From the NCBI RefSeq assembly GCF_015351405.1, contig NZ_JADKMY010000001.1:372001-436000 (forward strand): DNA of 64,000 nt. The letters run 5' to 3'. The position numbers were made by a program, and so were the translations under genes. A model generated the notes under the pieces. The model was not told the DNA's origin. It was given only the letters and a program-made list of their open reading frames with translations, and did no database searches. Positions 1-8,368 of this stretch are shown in pieces (position 1 is the first letter of the stretch; each line of letters starts with the position of its first letter). This DNA comes from Corynebacterium suicordis DSM 45110 (lineage in GTDB: Bacteria > Actinomycetota > Actinomycetes > Mycobacteriales > Mycobacteriaceae).

Positions 1-1
1 G

Positions 2-259
2 GATTTACTGCGCATCTTCGGTAAGCCGGAAGATGACTTTGTGCACGTCACGGACCGCCCTGGGCATGATCGCCGCTATGCCATTGATCCCGCCAGCATC
101 CACGCGCTGGGCTGGCGGCCTGTCTTCAACGAATTCTCTGCCGGACTCGCGGACACGGTTGCGTGGTATGAAAACAATCGAGACTGGTGGGAAGAGTCGC
201 GGGTGGCGTCGGAAGAAAAATACCGAGCCAACGAGCGGGAAGTTCCCCGCGAAGCCTAG
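2..259 (+). CDS. rmlB: dTDP-glucose 4,6-dehydratase, C-terminal fragment
   Basis: This is the last 85 codons of a gene that begins before the window; the frame is open from base 2 and stops at TAG 257-259. The visible text (TDRPGHDRRYAIDP followed by LGWRP and TVAWYENNRDWW) is the typical end of RmlB. RmlB dehydrates dTDP-glucose to dTDP-4-keto-6-deoxyglucose in the cytosol, the second step to dTDP-rhamnose. In corynebacteria and mycobacteria that sugar links arabinogalactan to peptidoglycan. The gene meets the transporter on the other strand tail to tail with a 4-base overlap of stop codons. The related rmlC and rmlA lie about 5.5 kb downstream, so the rml genes are split here by a transporter and an iron-uptake operon. 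The catalytic Tyr-Lys pair lies outside the window. Confidence 0.88.
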   Translation, partial: DLLRIFGKPEDDFVHVTDRPGHDRRYAIDPASIHALGWRPVFNEFSAGLADTVAWYENNRDWWEESRVASEEKYRANEREVPREA

Positions 260-1587
260 AGCTCTTGCTTTTCCAGGTCGCGAGGGGTGACTGCCAAGGC
301 GACCAGGGAGATGGCACACAGGATCATGAGGTACACGCCGATTGCCCAGGTACCGCCGAAGGTGTCCATCAACAGCTCGGCGATCATCGGAGCAAACGCG
401 CCACCGAGGATCGCGCCCAGGGCGTAACCCACGGATACACCGGAGAAGCGCACGGAGCGGGGGAACATCTCGGCGTAGAGCGCAGACTGCGGGCCGTAGC
501 TCAATGCCAGGCCGGGGACGAAAATGATCAGAGCTGCGGCGAACATCCAGATGTTGGCTTGATCAATCAGCATCCACACGGGAAGCACGCAGATGAAGAG
601 GATCACATAGCCGATGGAGAATGTGCGGACGCGGCCGATCTTGTCGGACAGCGATCCTGACCACAGGGTCAGCACTGCCCAGAGCAGCGCGGCCACGATG
701 ACCGCGGAGAAAACCTGAGTCTGGGGCAGGCCCAGGGTCTTCGTGGCATAGGCGCCCATGAACGCGATGATCATGTAGCCACATGCGTTGTTTGCAGCGA
801 AGATGAACGCAGCGGTGACTACGGTGCCGAAGTGATCGCGCATCATTTCACCCAGGGGAGCGGAGGATTCATCTGCGCGCTCGCGGATCTCCTCATATAC
901 AGGGGATTCGGAGACTCGGAAGCGGATGATAGCGCCGATGACCACCAACACCACGGAGATGAGGAAAGGAATGCGCCATGCCCATTCCACGTAGGCTTCC
1001 TTGCCGAAAATGGTGGTGAGCAGCAAAAGCACCACGGTGGCGGCGGTCAGGCCAGCTGGCACGCCGATCTGAGGGTAGGAACCGTACAGGCCACGCTTGC
1101 CCTTGGGAGCGTGCTCCACGGCCAGCAACGCCGCGCCGCCCCACTCGCCACCGGCGGAAAAGCCCTGGACGATGCGCAGGATGATGAGCAAGATGGGTGC
1201 GGCGATACCGATGCTCTGGTGCGTGGGCAATAGACCGATGAGCGCGGTGGATAGGCCCATGAGGATCAACGTGCCGGAGAGCACCACCTTGCGGCCATAC
1301 TGGTCACCCACGTGTCCAGCGACGATTGCACCCAAGGGGCGGAACAAGAAGCTGATGCCCAGGGTGGCCCAGGAAATGATCTGTGCCAGCGTCGCATTGT
1401 CAGAGGAAGCCGGGCCGAAAAATTGCGTGGCGAACACCAAGCCAGCGGCTTGGGCGTAGATGAAGAAGTCGTACCATTCGATCGTGGTGCCCACCAGAGT
1501 GGCACCCAGGATCTTGCGCTCTTCGCGGCTTTGACCCTGTACGGAGGGGTTTCGCTGAGCGGAGGAGGGGGAGGCGGGAGAAGACAT
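256..1587 (-). CDS. MFS transporter, metabolite:H+ symporter (MHS) family
   Basis: The 443-residue protein has about 12 membrane segments and the usual MHS pattern. The N-terminal region has TTIEWYDFFIYAQAAG, then the loop 2-3 signature GHVGDQYGRK near residue 90, then RIVQGFSAGGEWGGA near residue 140. The family (ShiA, ProP, KgtP relatives) moves small organic acids, shikimate, betaines or similar solutes with protons across the cytoplasmic membrane. The substrate cannot be read from the sequence. The closest feel is to the ShiA-like branch, which is a weak inference. The gene faces away from the iron-uptake operon and shares the 283-base gap 1588-1870 with it. It ends in a 4-base convergent overlap with rmlB. 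Confidence 0.85.
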   Translation of the reverse strand: MSSPASPSSAQRNPSVQGQSREERKILGATLVGTTIEWYDFFIYAQAAGLVFATQFFGPASSDNATLAQIISWATLGISFLFRPLGAIVAGHVGDQYGRKVVLSGTLILMGLSTALIGLLPTHQSIGIAAPILLIILRIVQGFSAGGEWGGAALLAVEHAPKGKRGLYGSYPQIGVPAGLTAATVVLLLLTTIFGKEAYVEWAWRIPFLISVVLVVIGAIIRFRVSESPVYEEIRERADESSAPLGEMMRDHFGTVVTAAFIFAANNACGYMIIAFMGAYATKTLGLPQTQVFSAVIVAALLWAVLTLWSGSLSDKIGRVRTFSIGYVILFICVLPVWMLIDQANIWMFAAALIIFVPGLALSYGPQSALYAEMFPRSVRFSGVSVGYALGAILGGAFAPMIAELLMDTFGGTWAIGVYLMILCAISLVALAVTPRDLEKQEL

Positions 1588-1741
1588 GGTGAATGAATCT
1601 ATCAGTTCCGATACAAAATCGTTATATTTAGGAACTTCTCAGTAGATGTTTAGTTTCACACGTGCGCGTCTCCCCTGATTTTGCAGGTAGAGGGCGGGCA
1701 AATGTGGGCAACTGAGAAGGAGTATGTAAGGTGAGCATTGA

Positions 1742-1760
1742 CTAACTTAGCTTTACCTAG
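1742..1760. promoter_or_regulatory. Candidate DtxR iron box upstream of siderophore ABC operon
   Basis: CTAACTTAGCTTTACCTAG fits the DtxR consensus TWAGGTTAGSCTAACCTWA at 13 of 19 positions by hand alignment. It lies about 110 bases before the start of the binding-protein gene, in the gap shared with the divergent transporter. DtxR is the iron-dependent repressor of siderophore uptake genes in Corynebacterium, so the site fits the operon. The match is partial and needs a scored search or binding data. Confidence 0.45.
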
Positions 1761-1870
1761 CTAGGGTTCAGCGCATCGTGGCGGTAACCACTTTTGGTCT
1801 GTACTCAAGTGCTCTATCGCTAAAACCGCTTCAACGTTTCAACAAATATTCCTAAGGATGAACCTCACCC

Positions 1871-2869
1871 ATGGCAACCAAGATCACTCTGCGTTCCGCA
1901 CTTCTCGCCTCATTGGCTGCCTCCAGCTTGGTTTTGGCTGGATGCTCCACTGCTGAAGAAGAAAACACCACCGCATCTTCCGGCACCACGGTGGAGGTGG
2001 AAGATAACCACGGCGTCGTAGAGGTTCCGCAGGATCCAAAGGCAGTGGCCTCTACTGACAACCGCAGCTTTGAAATCCTGCGCGATTGGGGAGTGGACCT
2101 GGTTGCTGCCCCGCTTCCACTGGTTCCTCGCTCCGTCCCGGAGTACCGCGATAATAAAGACATCAAGGATATGGGCACGCACCGCGAGCCCAACTTGGAG
2201 GAATTGGTTGCTGCGCAGCCGGATCTGATCATCAACGGCCAGCGCTTCGAATCCCACTATGAGGACATCAAGAAGCTCAACCCGGATGCCGCAGTGGTGG
2301 ACTTCACCCCGCGCGAGGACAAGCCATTGGATGAAGAGCTGCGTCGCCAGACCGAGGCCCTCGGGGAGATCTTCGGTAAGGATGCCGAAGCAGACGCGCT
2401 CATCGCAGATTTCGATAAGGCTCTGGAGCGCGCCAAGAAGGCTTATGACGGCGATTCCAAGGTCATGGCGGTCAACGTTTCCGGAGGAAACATCGGCTAC
2501 GTGGCCCCATCTAAGGGCCGTTTCTGGGGACCAATCTTCGATTGGCTGAACCTCAAGCCAGCCCTCGAGGTGCCAGAGTCCAGCAACAGCCACACCGGTG
2601 ATGACATTTCCGTGGAGGCCATTGCCGATTCCAACCCGGCGTGGATGCTGGTCCTGGATCGCGATGCCGCCACCAGCGATGCAGATAAGCCAGAGTACGA
2701 GGCTGCCAAGAACATCATCGACAAGAACGATGCGCTGAAGAACGTGCCCGCCATCAAGGACAAGCACACAGTCTTTGCTCCAGAGGACAGCTACGTCAAT
2801 GAGAACATCATCACCTACACGGAGATCCTGAACTCGATCGCTGATTCCTTCGAAGCCGGCAAGAAGTAG
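1871..2869 (+). CDS. Iron-siderophore ABC transporter substrate-binding lipoprotein
   Basis: The 332-residue protein begins with a lipoprotein signal peptide: Lys and Arg near the N-terminus, a hydrophobic stretch and the lipobox LVLAGC with the lipidated Cys at residue 25. The rest fits the Peripl_BP_2 (FecB/CeuA-like) fold: an early EVEDNHGVVEVPQDPKAVASTDN strand region, then NLEELVAAQPDLIING, and a long central helix. It should bind a ferric siderophore outside the membrane and deliver it to the two permeases that follow. A RBS-like AAGGA lies about 12 bases before the ATG. It is the first gene of a four-gene operon with a possible DtxR box upstream. The exact siderophore is unknown. Confidence 0.9.
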   Translation: MATKITLRSALLASLAASSLVLAGCSTAEEENTTASSGTTVEVEDNHGVVEVPQDPKAVASTDNRSFEILRDWGVDLVAAPLPLVPRSVPEYRDNKDIKDMGTHREPNLEELVAAQPDLIINGQRFESHYEDIKKLNPDAAVVDFTPREDKPLDEELRRQTEALGEIFGKDAEADALIADFDKALERAKKAYDGDSKVMAVNVSGGNIGYVAPSKGRFWGPIFDWLNLKPALEVPESSNSHTGDDISVEAIADSNPAWMLVLDRDAATSDADKPEYEAAKNIIDKNDALKNVPAIKDKHTVFAPEDSYVNENIITYTEILNSIADSFEAGKK

Positions 2870-2923
2870 CTCCCGCAGCTTCCACAGCTTCCGCAGCTTC
2901 CGCAGCTTCCGCAGCTCCCACAG
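2870..2923 (+). repeat. Six tandem 9-bp repeats just after the stop codon
   Basis: Starting right after the TAG of the binding-protein gene, the unit CTTCCGCAG occurs six times in a row with one or two base changes (CTCCCGCAG, CTTCCACAG, three exact copies, CTCCCACAG). The period is a multiple of three and in phase with the gene, so readthrough would add Leu-Pro-Gln six times. It fills most of the 76-base gap to the permease gene. It looks like a slippage-prone microsatellite. Confidence 0.9.
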
Positions 2924-2945
2924 CAAGTAACTCTCCGAAAGCTCT

Positions 2946-3953
2946 ATGACACCAGTTTCTGCCACCAGCACCGCGCGTCGCGAGATTCCTCGCCAAACGC
3001 GCGGTGCTTCGCTGTTTGATTGGAAGCTGACCCTCGGCATCCTGGGCGTATTAGCCCTGCTGGGGGCATCCTTGCTGATCGGCGAGTACGACATTTTCAG
3101 CGGCGAATTCGGCTGGGAAATGTTCGGCATCACGCGCATCCCGCGCACCATCGCCCTGGTGCTTTCCGGCGCGGCAATGGCCATGTGCGGCTTGGTGATG
3201 CAGATGCTCACGCAGAACCGCTTCGTCTCGCCCACCACCACGGGCACCACGGAGTGGGCAGGGTTGGGTCTGCTCACGGTGATGGTTGTCTTCCCCACCG
3301 CCCCGATCCTGGCCAAGATGCTCGGGGCTATCCTCGCCTCCTTCATCGGCGCGATGATCTTCTTCCTCTTCCTGCGCCGCATTTCTTTGCGTTCTTCGCT
3401 GGTAGTTCCCATCGTCGGCATCATGATGGGCGCGGTGGTCAGCGCCGTTTCCACATTTTTCGCCCTGCAGACGGATATGCTCCAGGCACTGTCAATCTGG
3501 TTCGCCGGCAGCTTCACCTCGGTATACAAGGGTCAGTACGAATTCCTCTGGTTGGTGCTCATCGTGGTGGTTTCGGTGTTCATCATGGCGGATCGCCTGA
3601 CGGTGGCTGGCCTCGGTGAAGACATCGCCACCAACGTGGGCCTGAACTACCAAAAGATCGTGTTCTACGGCACCGGCTTGGTGGCCATCGCCGTGGGAGT
3701 GGTGACCGTGGTGGTGGGCAACCTCCCGTTCTTGGGTCTCATCGTCCCCAACATCGTCTCCATGCTTCGCGGCGATGACCTCCGCTCCAACCTCCCGTGG
3801 GTGTGCCTGACCGGCATCGCGGTGGTCACGGCCTGCGATATTATCGCCCGCGTGGTCATTGCCCCTTTCGAGATTCCCGTCTCGGTGGTGCTGGGCATTG
3901 TGGGCGCGGTGGTGTTTGTGGTGCTGATCGTGAGGCAGGCTAACCATGGCTGA
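2946..3953 (+). CDS. Iron-siderophore ABC transporter permease (FecCD family), first subunit
   Basis: The 335-residue protein is a polytopic membrane permease of the FecCD/BtuC type, with 8-10 hydrophobic segments. The family pattern is clear: RIPRTIALVLSGAAMAMCGLVMQ near residue 75, then the late GNLPFLGLIVPNIVSMLRGDD, the cytoplasmic coupling helix that contacts the ATPase. It forms half of the channel for ferric siderophore import. It starts 76 bases after the binding-protein gene, beyond the 9-bp repeats, and overlaps the next permease by 8 bases, which implies translational coupling. No strong RBS is visible before the ATG (only CGAAAG). Confidence 0.9.
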   Translation: MTPVSATSTARREIPRQTRGASLFDWKLTLGILGVLALLGASLLIGEYDIFSGEFGWEMFGITRIPRTIALVLSGAAMAMCGLVMQMLTQNRFVSPTTTGTTEWAGLGLLTVMVVFPTAPILAKMLGAILASFIGAMIFFLFLRRISLRSSLVVPIVGIMMGAVVSAVSTFFALQTDMLQALSIWFAGSFTSVYKGQYEFLWLVLIVVVSVFIMADRLTVAGLGEDIATNVGLNYQKIVFYGTGLVAIAVGVVTVVVGNLPFLGLIVPNIVSMLRGDDLRSNLPWVCLTGIAVVTACDIIARVVIAPFEIPVSVVLGIVGAVVFVVLIVRQANHG

Positions 3954-5013
3954 TTCTTCTCCTCTTCTTCTCGACGCCACCCCTGCCCCCTCCAACCCAT
4001 CCACCAGAAGCCGACGCTCGTCGGGTGCATTCAGTTCTGCGAAGGCGCGTCGCAAATACTGGGTGGTGATGGGGATTCTGCTTGCCCTCGCGCTGCTGTT
4101 CTCCTTCGGTTTGTTGGCCTATGGCAATCCCATGCCCGTGGGTACGCCCCAGTTCTGGCTGCTCGCGGAGCGGCGAACTGAGGCATTGTTTGCCATGGTG
4201 GTGGTGGCTTTGTGCCATTCCCTGGCCACGGTGGCTTTTCAGACGGTCACGAATAACCGCATCATCACCCCGTCCATCATGGGCTTTGAGTCCCTTTACG
4301 TGGCCATCCACACCACCACCGTGTTCATTGGTGGCACTTCCGGGTTGTTGGCGGCGCGCTCGCTGGGAGCTTTCAGTTTCCAGATGGTGCTGATGGTGGC
4401 GCTGTCTCTGGTGCTGTACTCGTGGCTGCTCACGGGCAAGAATTCCAATATGCACGCCATGTTGCTCATCGGAGTGGTGATCGGTGGCGGGCTGGGTTCG
4501 GTATCCACGTTTATGCAGCGCATCCTCACGCCCAGCGAATTCGATGTGCTCACCGCCCGCTTGTTCGGTTCCGTGAATAACGCGGATCCGGAATACTATC
4601 CCGTGGCACTGCCTTTGGTGGCTATCGCGGGCGTGCTGCTGGTTCTGGCCTCCCGCAAGCTCAATGTTCTCGCGCTGGGGCGGGATGCGTCGATGAACGT
4701 GGGCCTGAACCACAAATACTTTTCCATCTACATCTTGGTGCTGGTCACGGTGCTTATCGCGGTGTCCACGGCACTTGTTGGGCCCATGAGTTTCCTGGGA
4801 TTTCTGGTGGCCACGCTGGCCTATCAGCTGGCGGATACCCATGATCACCGCTACCTGTTCCCCATGTCATTCCTGCTGGGCATCGTGGTGCTCACGGGAG
4901 CGTACTTCTGTATGAACCACATCTTTGATGCGCAGGGCGCGGTGTCCATCATCATCGAGCTGGTGGGTGGCGCGGTTTTCCTGTTTGTCCTGCTGCGAAA
5001 GGGTCGCTTGTGA
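3946..5013 (+). CDS. Iron-siderophore ABC transporter permease (FecCD family), second subunit
   Basis: This 355-residue polytopic protein pairs with the preceding permease. It has a Ser/Pro/Arg-rich cytoplasmic N-terminus of about 30 residues, then repeated membrane spans. It carries FecCD landmarks: RTEALFAMVVVALCHSLATV in the place of the usual RLPR segment, and VGPMSFLGFLVATLAYQLAD near residue 270 as the coupling loop. The N-terminal motif departs from the strict RLPR form, which is common in the second subunit of CeuBC/FatCD-type systems. The ATG lies inside the end of the previous gene and the stop overlaps the GTG of the ATPase gene by 4 bases, so three genes are coupled. Confidence 0.88.
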   Translation: MADSSPLLLDATPAPSNPSTRSRRSSGAFSSAKARRKYWVVMGILLALALLFSFGLLAYGNPMPVGTPQFWLLAERRTEALFAMVVVALCHSLATVAFQTVTNNRIITPSIMGFESLYVAIHTTTVFIGGTSGLLAARSLGAFSFQMVLMVALSLVLYSWLLTGKNSNMHAMLLIGVVIGGGLGSVSTFMQRILTPSEFDVLTARLFGSVNNADPEYYPVALPLVAIAGVLLVLASRKLNVLALGRDASMNVGLNHKYFSIYILVLVTVLIAVSTALVGPMSFLGFLVATLAYQLADTHDHRYLFPMSFLLGIVVLTGAYFCMNHIFDAQGAVSIIIELVGGAVFLFVLLRKGRL

Positions 5014-5765
5014 TTTCTCTGAGTCAAGTCCGCAAGAACTACAACGATGAAGTGGGAATCGGACCGGTAGACCTGCAGATTCCCGCTGGCGGGATCACGG
5101 CTTTCGTCGGTCCCAATGGCGCTGGCAAGTCCACCCTGCTCACCATGATCGGGCGCCTGCTGGATATCGATGAGGGCGCAATCGAGGTCGCCGGGTTGGA
5201 TGTCTCCTCCACCAAATCCAAGGATTTGGCCAAGGTGGTCTCGATCTTGCGTCAAGAAAATCACTTCATCACCAAGCTCACGGTCCGGCAGTTGGTCAGC
5301 TTCGGCCGCTTCCCCTACACACAGGGCCGGTTGAAGAAGCAGGATGAGGAGATCATCTCCCGCTACATCGATTTCCTGGGGTTGGAGCAGCTGGAAAACC
5401 GCTACCTGGACCAGCTTTCCGGTGGGCAGCGCCAGCGCGCGTACGTGGCCATGGTGCTGTGTCAGGAAACCGATTATGTGCTGCTGGATGAGCCACTCAA
5501 CAACCTGGATATCGCCCATTCCGTGCAGATGATGGCTCACCTGGCCCGTGCTGCCAAGGAGTTCGGACGCACCATCCTGGTGGTTCTGCATGACATCAAC
5601 TTCGCCGCCCGCTATGCGGATTACATCTGCGCGGTCAAGGACGGGGAGATTGTGGAATTCGGTGAAGTAGCGCAGATCATGAACGATAAAACCCTCACCG
5701 ACATCTTCGATACTCCAGTGACCGTTTTGGACGGCCCCAACGGCCCGCTCGCGTGTTATCACTAG
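5010..5765 (+). CDS. Iron-siderophore ABC transporter ATP-binding protein
   Basis: The 251-residue cytosolic ATPase has Walker A GPNGAGKST at residues 34-42, a Q-loop (ILRQENHF), signature LSGGQRQRA near residue 137, Walker B YVLLDEPLNNLD and the switch His in VLHDINFAARY. This matches FecE/CeuD-type ATPases that drive ferric siderophore uptake. The start is GTG at 5010, overlapping the TGA of the second permease by 4 bases. It closes the four-gene operon; a gap of 45 bases follows before rmlC, which appears to have its own promoter. Confidence 0.93.
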   Translation: MISLSQVRKNYNDEVGIGPVDLQIPAGGITAFVGPNGAGKSTLLTMIGRLLDIDEGAIEVAGLDVSSTKSKDLAKVVSILRQENHFITKLTVRQLVSFGRFPYTQGRLKKQDEEIISRYIDFLGLEQLENRYLDQLSGGQRQRAYVAMVLCQETDYVLLDEPLNNLDIAHSVQMMAHLARAAKEFGRTILVVLHDINFAARYADYICAVKDGEIVEFGEVAQIMNDKTLTDIFDTPVTVLDGPNGPLACYH

Positions 5766-5797
5766 CGCGTGGGCATCGCTTTCGGGTGGCAGGACGT

Positions 5798-5803
5798 TAG
5801 AGT
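5798..5803 (+). promoter_or_regulatory. -10 element for leaderless rmlC
   Basis: TAGAGT lies 7 bases before the ATG at 5811. That spacing would place the transcript start on the first base of the start codon. No ribosome binding site is present before the ATG, which supports a leaderless mRNA and decides the start over the upstream GTG at 5769. Confidence 0.6.
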
Positions 5804-5810
5804 AGAGCGC

Positions 5811-6512
5811 ATGACATCCAGCACCGCATTGGACTTTTCCGCAGCCGACAGCGAACCCGGCAGCATCACCCCGTTGCCGCTGAAGGGCGCGTGGCTGTTC
5901 ACCCCGCGTGTCTTCGAGGATGAGCGTGGCAGCTTCCACGAGTGGTTCCGCACGGAGCAGTTCACGGATCACATGGGCTACCCATTCGACGTAGCCCAGG
6001 CCAATCTCTCCCGCTCCACCCAGGGAGTCATCCGCGGTGTGCACGTGGCCGAGGTGCCACCGGGACAGGCCAAGTTCGTGACCTGCGTGGCCGGTTCCGT
6101 GCGCGATGTCCTCGTTGATCTGCGCAAGGGTTCTCCCACCTTTGGAAAGCATGTGGTGATTGAGCTGAGCGAGGAGAATAACGCGGGCGTGTTCATCCCC
6201 CTTGGCGTCGGTCATGGATTCACCGCCACCTCGGAGCGCGCCACCCTGAACTACCTGGTCACCGAGGCCTATGACCCCGAGCGTGAATTTGAAATTAATC
6301 CTTTCGACGCCAGCCTGGACATCGACTGGGGAATTGACCGCGAGCAGGCCGTTGTCTCCGAGAAGGACAGCCAGGCGCCTTCGCTCGAGGAAGTCAACGG
6401 GCGTTTGGCCAGCTGGAATGAAGTACGCGGCTGGGAGAAGGAACTGCGGGATTCATGGGCTGAGGCCATGACCGCTGCTGAGGAGTGGGAAATCGCGGAG
6501 GGCGAGGACTAA
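5811..6512 (+). CDS. rmlC: dTDP-4-dehydrorhamnose 3,5-epimerase
   Basis: From ATG 5811 the protein has 233 residues and is a cupin-type RmlC. It epimerises dTDP-4-keto-6-deoxyglucose at C3 and C5. The family core is visible: [30 protein letters not shown] with the catalytic His in [15 protein letters not shown] and the closing [12 protein letters not shown]. The C-terminal 45 residues are charged and variable. In several corynebacteria RmlC is fused to RmlD; here it is a separate protein and no rmlD is in the window. An in-frame GTG at 5769 would add 14 residues but lacks support, while ATG 5811 has a well-placed -10. rmlA follows after 5 bases. Confidence 0.92.
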   Translation: MTSSTALDFSAADSEPGSITPLPLKGAWLFTPRVFEDERGSFHEWFRTEQFTDHMGYPFDVAQANLSRSTQGVIRGVHVAEVPPGQAKFVTCVAGSVRDVLVDLRKGSPTFGKHVVIELSEENNAGVFIPLGVGHGFTATSERATLNYLVTEAYDPEREFEINPFDASLDIDWGIDREQAVVSEKDSQAPSLEEVNGRLASWNEVRGWEKELRDSWAEAMTAAEEWEIAEGED

Positions 6513-6517
6513 ATACC

Positions 6518-7387
6518 GTGAAAGGCATAATCCTGGCGGGCGGTACCGGCTCGCGACTCTGGCCCATCACCCAAACGCTCTCCAAGCAGCTGGTGCCGGT
6601 GTATGACAAGCCGATGATCTATTACCCGCTCACCACGCTGATGCTGGCGGGAATTCGGGAGATTCTGGTGATCACCCGCGGTGAGGATGCGCAACAGTTC
6701 CAGCGCTTGCTGGGCGATGGCTCGCAGTTTGGGGTGAGCTTGGAATACGCCGTGCAGGATGCGCCGAATGGCCTGGCTGAAGCGTTTTTGGTGGGCGAGG
6801 ATTTCATCGGCGATGACTCCGTGGCGCTGGTGCTGGGAGACAACATCTTCTACGGCGCCGGGTTGGGCACGCAGTTGCGCCGGTTCGCCGAGCCCGAGGG
6901 CGGCACGATTTTCGCCTACTGGGTGGCCGAGCCGCAGGCGTACGGAGTGGTGGACTTTGACCAAGACGGGCACGCGCTGAGCATCGAAGAAAAGCCGGAA
7001 AACCCGCGCTCCAACTATGCAGTGCCGGGGCTGTATTTCTATTCAAACGACGTGGTGGATATTGCCAAAAGCTTGGAGCCCAGCGCGCGAGGTGAGCTGG
7101 AAATCACCGACGTGAATCGACGCTACCTAGAGCGCGGAGACCTGCACGTGGAGGTTCTGCCACGCGGAACTGCCTGGCTGGATACCGGAACGGTGGATGA
7201 TCTGGCTGCTGCGGGAGATTTTGTGCGGGCCATTGAAAAGCGCCAGGGTTTGAAGGTGAGCTGCCCGGAAGAGGTGGCTTGGCGGATGGGTTATATCTCC
7301 GATGAGCAGCTGAGTAGTGCTGCTGATCGCCTGGCCAAGAGTGGTTATGGGGAATACCTGCACGGATTGCTGCGCAGGGGGAAGTAA
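6518..7387 (+). CDS. rmlA: Glucose-1-phosphate thymidylyltransferase
   Basis: The GTG at 6518 opens a 289-residue nucleotidyltransferase beginning [18 protein letters not shown], the nucleotide-binding GGTGSRL loop. [16 protein letters not shown] follows at residues 25-40. It joins glucose-1-phosphate and dTTP to give dTDP-glucose, the first step to dTDP-rhamnose. Length and motifs match the short RmlA family. The longer frame from 6485 lies inside rmlC and would spoil the conserved N-terminus, so 6518 is preferred. It is the second gene of an rmlC-rmlA operon with only 5 bases between the genes. Confidence 0.94.
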   Translation: MKGIILAGGTGSRLWPITQTLSKQLVPVYDKPMIYYPLTTLMLAGIREILVITRGEDAQQFQRLLGDGSQFGVSLEYAVQDAPNGLAEAFLVGEDFIGDDSVALVLGDNIFYGAGLGTQLRRFAEPEGGTIFAYWVAEPQAYGVVDFDQDGHALSIEEKPENPRSNYAVPGLYFYSNDVVDIAKSLEPSARGELEITDVNRRYLERGDLHVEVLPRGTAWLDTGTVDDLAAAGDFVRAIEKRQGLKVSCPEEVAWRMGYISDEQLSSAADRLAKSGYGEYLHGLLRRGK

Positions 7388-7451
7388 AGCAGGAAATTAG
7401 CTCAGCGGGACAAAGTTCTTAGCCTGCTGGTCGGGGTCGAGACCTGGGGTT

Positions 7452-7802
7452 CTAGCCAGCAGGTGGGGTAGGAGGTGCAGAGGGATCTTCTGGGTCCTCT
7501 GGCCGCTTGAGCTTTTCTTCCCTCTGCCGTCGCAGTCGCTCCGCCTCTATCCTTTGCTCTTCCGCGCGCTCTGCCTCGCGGCGCTTCTTGAAGCGCTCTT
7601 TCTCGATGTTCCACAGGAAATCAGAATCATCATCTGGGCCTGCCGGCTTCGCTTCCACCTGCCGCGGGTTCCGATTGCGGAAAATCTTGGCTCCACCTGC
7701 GCCGTTTGGTTTTGGCAATCGTGTGCCAGATCCGGGGCCGAACGCTTTCCACAGCATGACAATCGTGACGATGATGAGGAGCAGAATAACCAAGCGACCC
7801 AC
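7452..7802 (-). CDS. Small single-pass membrane protein with charged coiled-coil tail
   Basis: The 116-residue protein starts at a GTG with AAAGGA about 10 bases upstream. One hydrophobic span (residues 4-20, LVILLLIIVTIVMLWKAF) is followed by a Gly/Pro/Lys linker. A strongly charged helix (residues 65-100, rich in Glu, Arg and Lys) probably forms a coiled coil, and a Pro-rich end closes it. No domain family is recognised. It looks like a small corynebacterial envelope protein with its tail in the cytosol. It sits between rmlA and the divergent DUF4229 gene, with 104 bases to the latter. Confidence 0.65.
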   Translation of the reverse strand: MGRLVILLLIIVTIVMLWKAFGPGSGTRLPKPNGAGGAKIFRNRNPRQVEAKPAGPDDDSDFLWNIEKERFKKRREAERAEEQRIEAERLRRQREEKLKRPEDPEDPSAPPTPPAG

Positions 7803-7906
7803 GGCAGATGATTCCTTTCGATGAGGAGAGCTTCATTTCATGTTAGGGGATATCTGCAGCTGGGGGAGATTCGCTATGCGCAGATCGCGAAACTACGCTG
7901 GGGAGC

Positions 7907-8332
7907 GTGAGTAAAGAAAACCAGCGCGAAACTGCCGAGTTCAAGGAATCTGCGGAGCCCCAGGACACCGCGGGTACCCCGAATGCCGAGCCCATCCAGG
8001 AGTCCGCAGCTGCATCCACGGCCGAGCCGATCCCCAAGCCGAAGCTCGGAGCCAAGGCGATCAAGGACATTGCCCTCTACGGCTTCCTGCGCGTGCTGCT
8101 CTTTCTAGTGCTGACGTTCGTTATCCACTCGATCGTGATTCTGCTGGGCATGGGTAGCTTCTTCCCGCTGCTGATCAGCGCGATGCTCGCCCTGATCATC
8201 GCCTTCCCTCTGTCCATGTTCCTGTTCAAGAAGCTGCGCATTCGCACTACCGAGCAGTTGGCTGAGTGGGACGCGGGTCGGCGCGCGCACAAGATGCAGA
8301 TGCGACGCCAGCTTGAGGATCGTTTGGGTTAG
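7907..8332 (+). CDS. DUF4229 domain membrane protein
   Basis: The 141-residue protein has a 45-residue acidic, Ala/Pro/Glu-rich N-terminus. Two close membrane spans follow (about residues 60-105), then a basic C-terminal helix with RRAHKMQMRRQLEDR. This matches DUF4229, a short actinobacterial family often found beside menA. The function is unknown; the position suggests a link to menaquinone or the membrane, which is inference. The GTG start has TACGCT 7 bases upstream, fitting a leaderless transcript, and no separate RBS. Confidence 0.75.
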   Translation: MSKENQRETAEFKESAEPQDTAGTPNAEPIQESAAASTAEPIPKPKLGAKAIKDIALYGFLRVLLFLVLTFVIHSIVILLGMGSFFPLLISAMLALIIAFPLSMFLFKKLRIRTTEQLAEWDAGRRAHKMQMRRQLEDRLG

Positions 8333-8368
8333 TGGCCAAATCCGGCAGCTCGATCTAGCAGGTAATGC

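Noticed and set aside
2870..2923. CRISPR-like array
   Set aside because: The 9-bp units are contiguous without spacers, so this is a microsatellite.
1910..3529. 539-codon antisense frame over the iron-uptake genes
   Set aside because: It crosses two real genes and the 9-bp repeats and shows no domain text.
4851..6215. 454-codon antisense frame over the ATPase and rmlC
   Set aside because: Opposes two confidently recognised genes and has no recognisable motif.
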